A stretch of DNA of 7,230 bases, taken from the NCBI GenBank assembly GCA_022361135.1, contig JAKSBM010000421.1, positions 1-7,230 on the forward strand, given 5' to 3'. Below the pieces are notes generated by a model. The model ran no database searches. It saw nothing but the letters and a program-made list of their open reading frames with translations, and was not told the origin of the DNA. The DNA comes from Desulfobacterales bacterium (lineage in GTDB: Bacteria > Desulfobacterota > Desulfobacteria > Desulfobacterales > Desulfobacteraceae). This document shows, piece by piece, positions 5,842 through 7,230 of this stretch. Each line of letters begins with the position of its first letter. Positions within the stretch are counted from its first letter, which is position 1. A program made the position numbers and the translations under genes.

Positions 5842-7230
5842 TTACTCCTTTGGATTTGCAGATTCCGTCACCGGAGGCAGGGATGCCGGATTCCGGGACG
5901 GGGTTTCCCATGATACCACGGCCGGGGCCATGCCCAAACCCTTTCTTGTGCCCGGAAGGAGCCCGATAATGTCATAGGCAATGGCCATGAGCAATGGAAT
6001 AAGAAGCAGGGTAATCAGGGTGGCAAACAGGACCCCATAGGCCAGGGAAACCGCCGCCGGAATCAGATACTGGGCCTGTTCCGAAGTCTCGGTCAACAGG
6101 GGCAGCAGGCCGCAGACGGTGGTGGCCGTGGTCAGGAAAATGGCCCGGAATCGGGATGTCCCCGCAGTTTCCAGTGCCTCCCGAACCCCCTTACCCTCTT
6201 CCAGGATATCATTGAACCGGGTGAGCATGACCAGGCTGTCGTTGACCACGATACCGGCCAGGGCCAGCATGCCGAAGAAGGAGAGCACGCTCAAGGGAAT
6301 GCCCGCCACCAGGTGGCCGACCACGGCCCCGGCCAGGCCAAAGGGAATCACCGACATGATGATGAAGGGTTTCCAATAGGATTTCAGGGGCACGGCCAAC
6401 AGGGCATAAATCATCAGCAGAACCATGGTCATGGCCTTGACCAACCCCTGGCGCACATTGCCCTCCTCTTCCATTTCCCCACCGACTTTAATCCCAACTC
6501 CAGGATAATTGCCTTCCAGTTTTGGAATCAGGTCGGCCTGGAGATTGTCCATGACCTGGGCCCCGGAAACCAGATTCCGATCCAGGGCCGCCTTGATCTC
6601 GGCCACCCGACGGCCATTGATGCGGTGGACATAGCCGGTGGCATACCGGGAGGTCACGTGGGCCACGGCCGAAAGGGGGACCATGGACCCATCCTCCAAG
6701 GTGATGCGGGAATCCAGCAATTGGTAAAGGTAGCGCCGCTGATCCTGGAGGGAAAGGACCCTAAGCTTGACCTGGTCGTCCCCTTTCTGGAATTTATCGA
6801 TTTCCACCCCGCCGTAGGCCGCACCGATGCGGGCGGCCAACCCCTGGGGGGTGAGCCCCAGGTGACGGGCTTCGTCCCGGATCCGCAGCCGGATCTCCGG
6901 CTCGCCCGCCTTGAGATCGTCCCGGACATCATGGACTCCGTCCATGGCCTTCAGGGCCGGTTTCAGGGCGGCCACCGCCGCCTTCAAGGAATCATTGTTC
7001 CGGGATTCCACCTTAATGATGAATCCCCCACCGGTTTCGGAACTACCGCTGAATTTGATATATTTTATCCCTTCCCGGGTTCCCACCCCTTCCCGCCAAA
7101 GCTTCAGCAGGCGAAAGGTGTCCACCACCCGATTTTCCTGGGGCTGGAGTTCGGCATAGAGGGTAATGGTTTCAGCCCCCTCCACCGAGGTCATAATCCG
7201 GCGGATGGGCGGCTTGTCGCTTTTAAACTC
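5842..7230 (-). CDS. RND-family efflux transporter, C-terminal part (cut by window end)
   Basis: The 462 visible residues are the C-terminal half of an AcrB-like inner-membrane pump. Family members are about 1,000-1,050 residues and use the proton gradient to export drugs, metals or lipophilic compounds with a periplasmic adaptor and an outer-membrane channel. The reading frame stays open to base 7230, so the internal ATG at 7194 is not the start. Visible residues 1 to about 255 are the second periplasmic porter/docking region. Five membrane helices follow at about 261-282, 287-309, 314-336, 362-384 and 392-418, matching TM8-TM12. GIVVNDSLVMLTRF (326-339) and RFRAIFLTTATTVCGLLPLL (360-379) are typical RND helix motifs. 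A 40-residue Pro/Ser-rich cytoplasmic tail ends the protein. Substrate cannot be told from this part. It is first in line before the regulator and kinase genes; an adaptor gene may lie further upstream. Confidence 0.93.
   Translation of the reverse strand, partial: EFKSDKPPIRRIMTSVEGAETITLYAELQPQENRVVDTFRLLKLWREGVGTREGIKYIKFSGSSETGGGFIIKVESRNNDSLKAAVAALKPALKAMDGVHDVRDDLKAGEPEIRLRIRDEARHLGLTPQGLAARIGAAYGGVEIDKFQKGDDQVKLRVLSLQDQRRYLYQLLDSRITLEDGSMVPLSAVAHVTSRYATGYVHRINGRRVAEIKAALDRNLVSGAQVMDNLQADLIPKLEGNYPGVGIKVGGEMEEEGNVRQGLVKAMTMVLLMIYALLAVPLKSYWKPFIIMSVIPFGLAGAVVGHLVAGIPLSVLSFFGMLALAGIVVNDSLVMLTRFNDILEEGKGVREALETAGTSRFRAIFLTTATTVCGLLPLLTETSEQAQYLIPAAVSLAYGVLFATLITLLLIPLLMAIAYDIIGLLPGTRKGLGMAPAVVSWETPSRNPASLPPVTESANPKE
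5845..5851 (-). promoter_or_regulatory. Ribosome binding site of the response regulator
   Basis: The minus strand reads AAAGGAG, five bases before the ATG at 5839. It lies within the last codons of the transporter gene, whose TAA stop falls between this site and the ATG, consistent with coupled translation in one operon. Confidence 0.8.

Overview
The window looks like chromosomal DNA from a moderately GC-rich Gram-negative anaerobe. My best guess is a sulfate-reducer-like Desulfobacterota (Desulfobacterales). The guess rests on a class 1B, NAD-linked dihydroorotate dehydrogenase (PyrD plus PyrK), an RND pump with a two-component pair, and the codon style. No taxonomic marker is present, so this is inference.

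Layout. Bases 1-763 hold no gene I can defend. The stretch is rich in C runs on the + strand, with a patchwork of open minus-strand frames that could be a decayed gene or only base composition. Bases 764-3195 (+) form a compact pyrimidine operon, pyrD-pyrK-pyrE. PyrD and PyrK oxidise dihydroorotate to orotate and pass electrons through FMN, FAD and a 2Fe-2S cluster to NAD+. PyrE then joins orotate to PRPP to give OMP. A strong hairpin with A and T flanks (3226-3265) separates this operon from the convergent minus-strand genes and can terminate from both sides.

Bases 3299-3724 (-) encode a small heat shock protein (Hsp20). It has its own AT-rich upstream region with a consensus -35 box, a dyad lying inside the core promoter, and a second, perfect 11-bp inverted repeat further upstream. 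Bases 3871-7230 (-) form a second operon. It is read as an RND efflux transporter (cut by the window end), then an OmpR-type response regulator, then a membrane histidine kinase, with junctions of only 1-2 bases. It looks like an efflux pump co-transcribed with its own sensor-regulator pair.

All main genes are intact except the RND gene, which is cut only by the window edge. I see no CRISPR array, transposase, tRNA or rRNA, and no clearly new system. The items most worth checking are the gene-poor first 760 bases, the regulatory dyads upstream of hsp20, and the unusual catalytic loop of PyrE.
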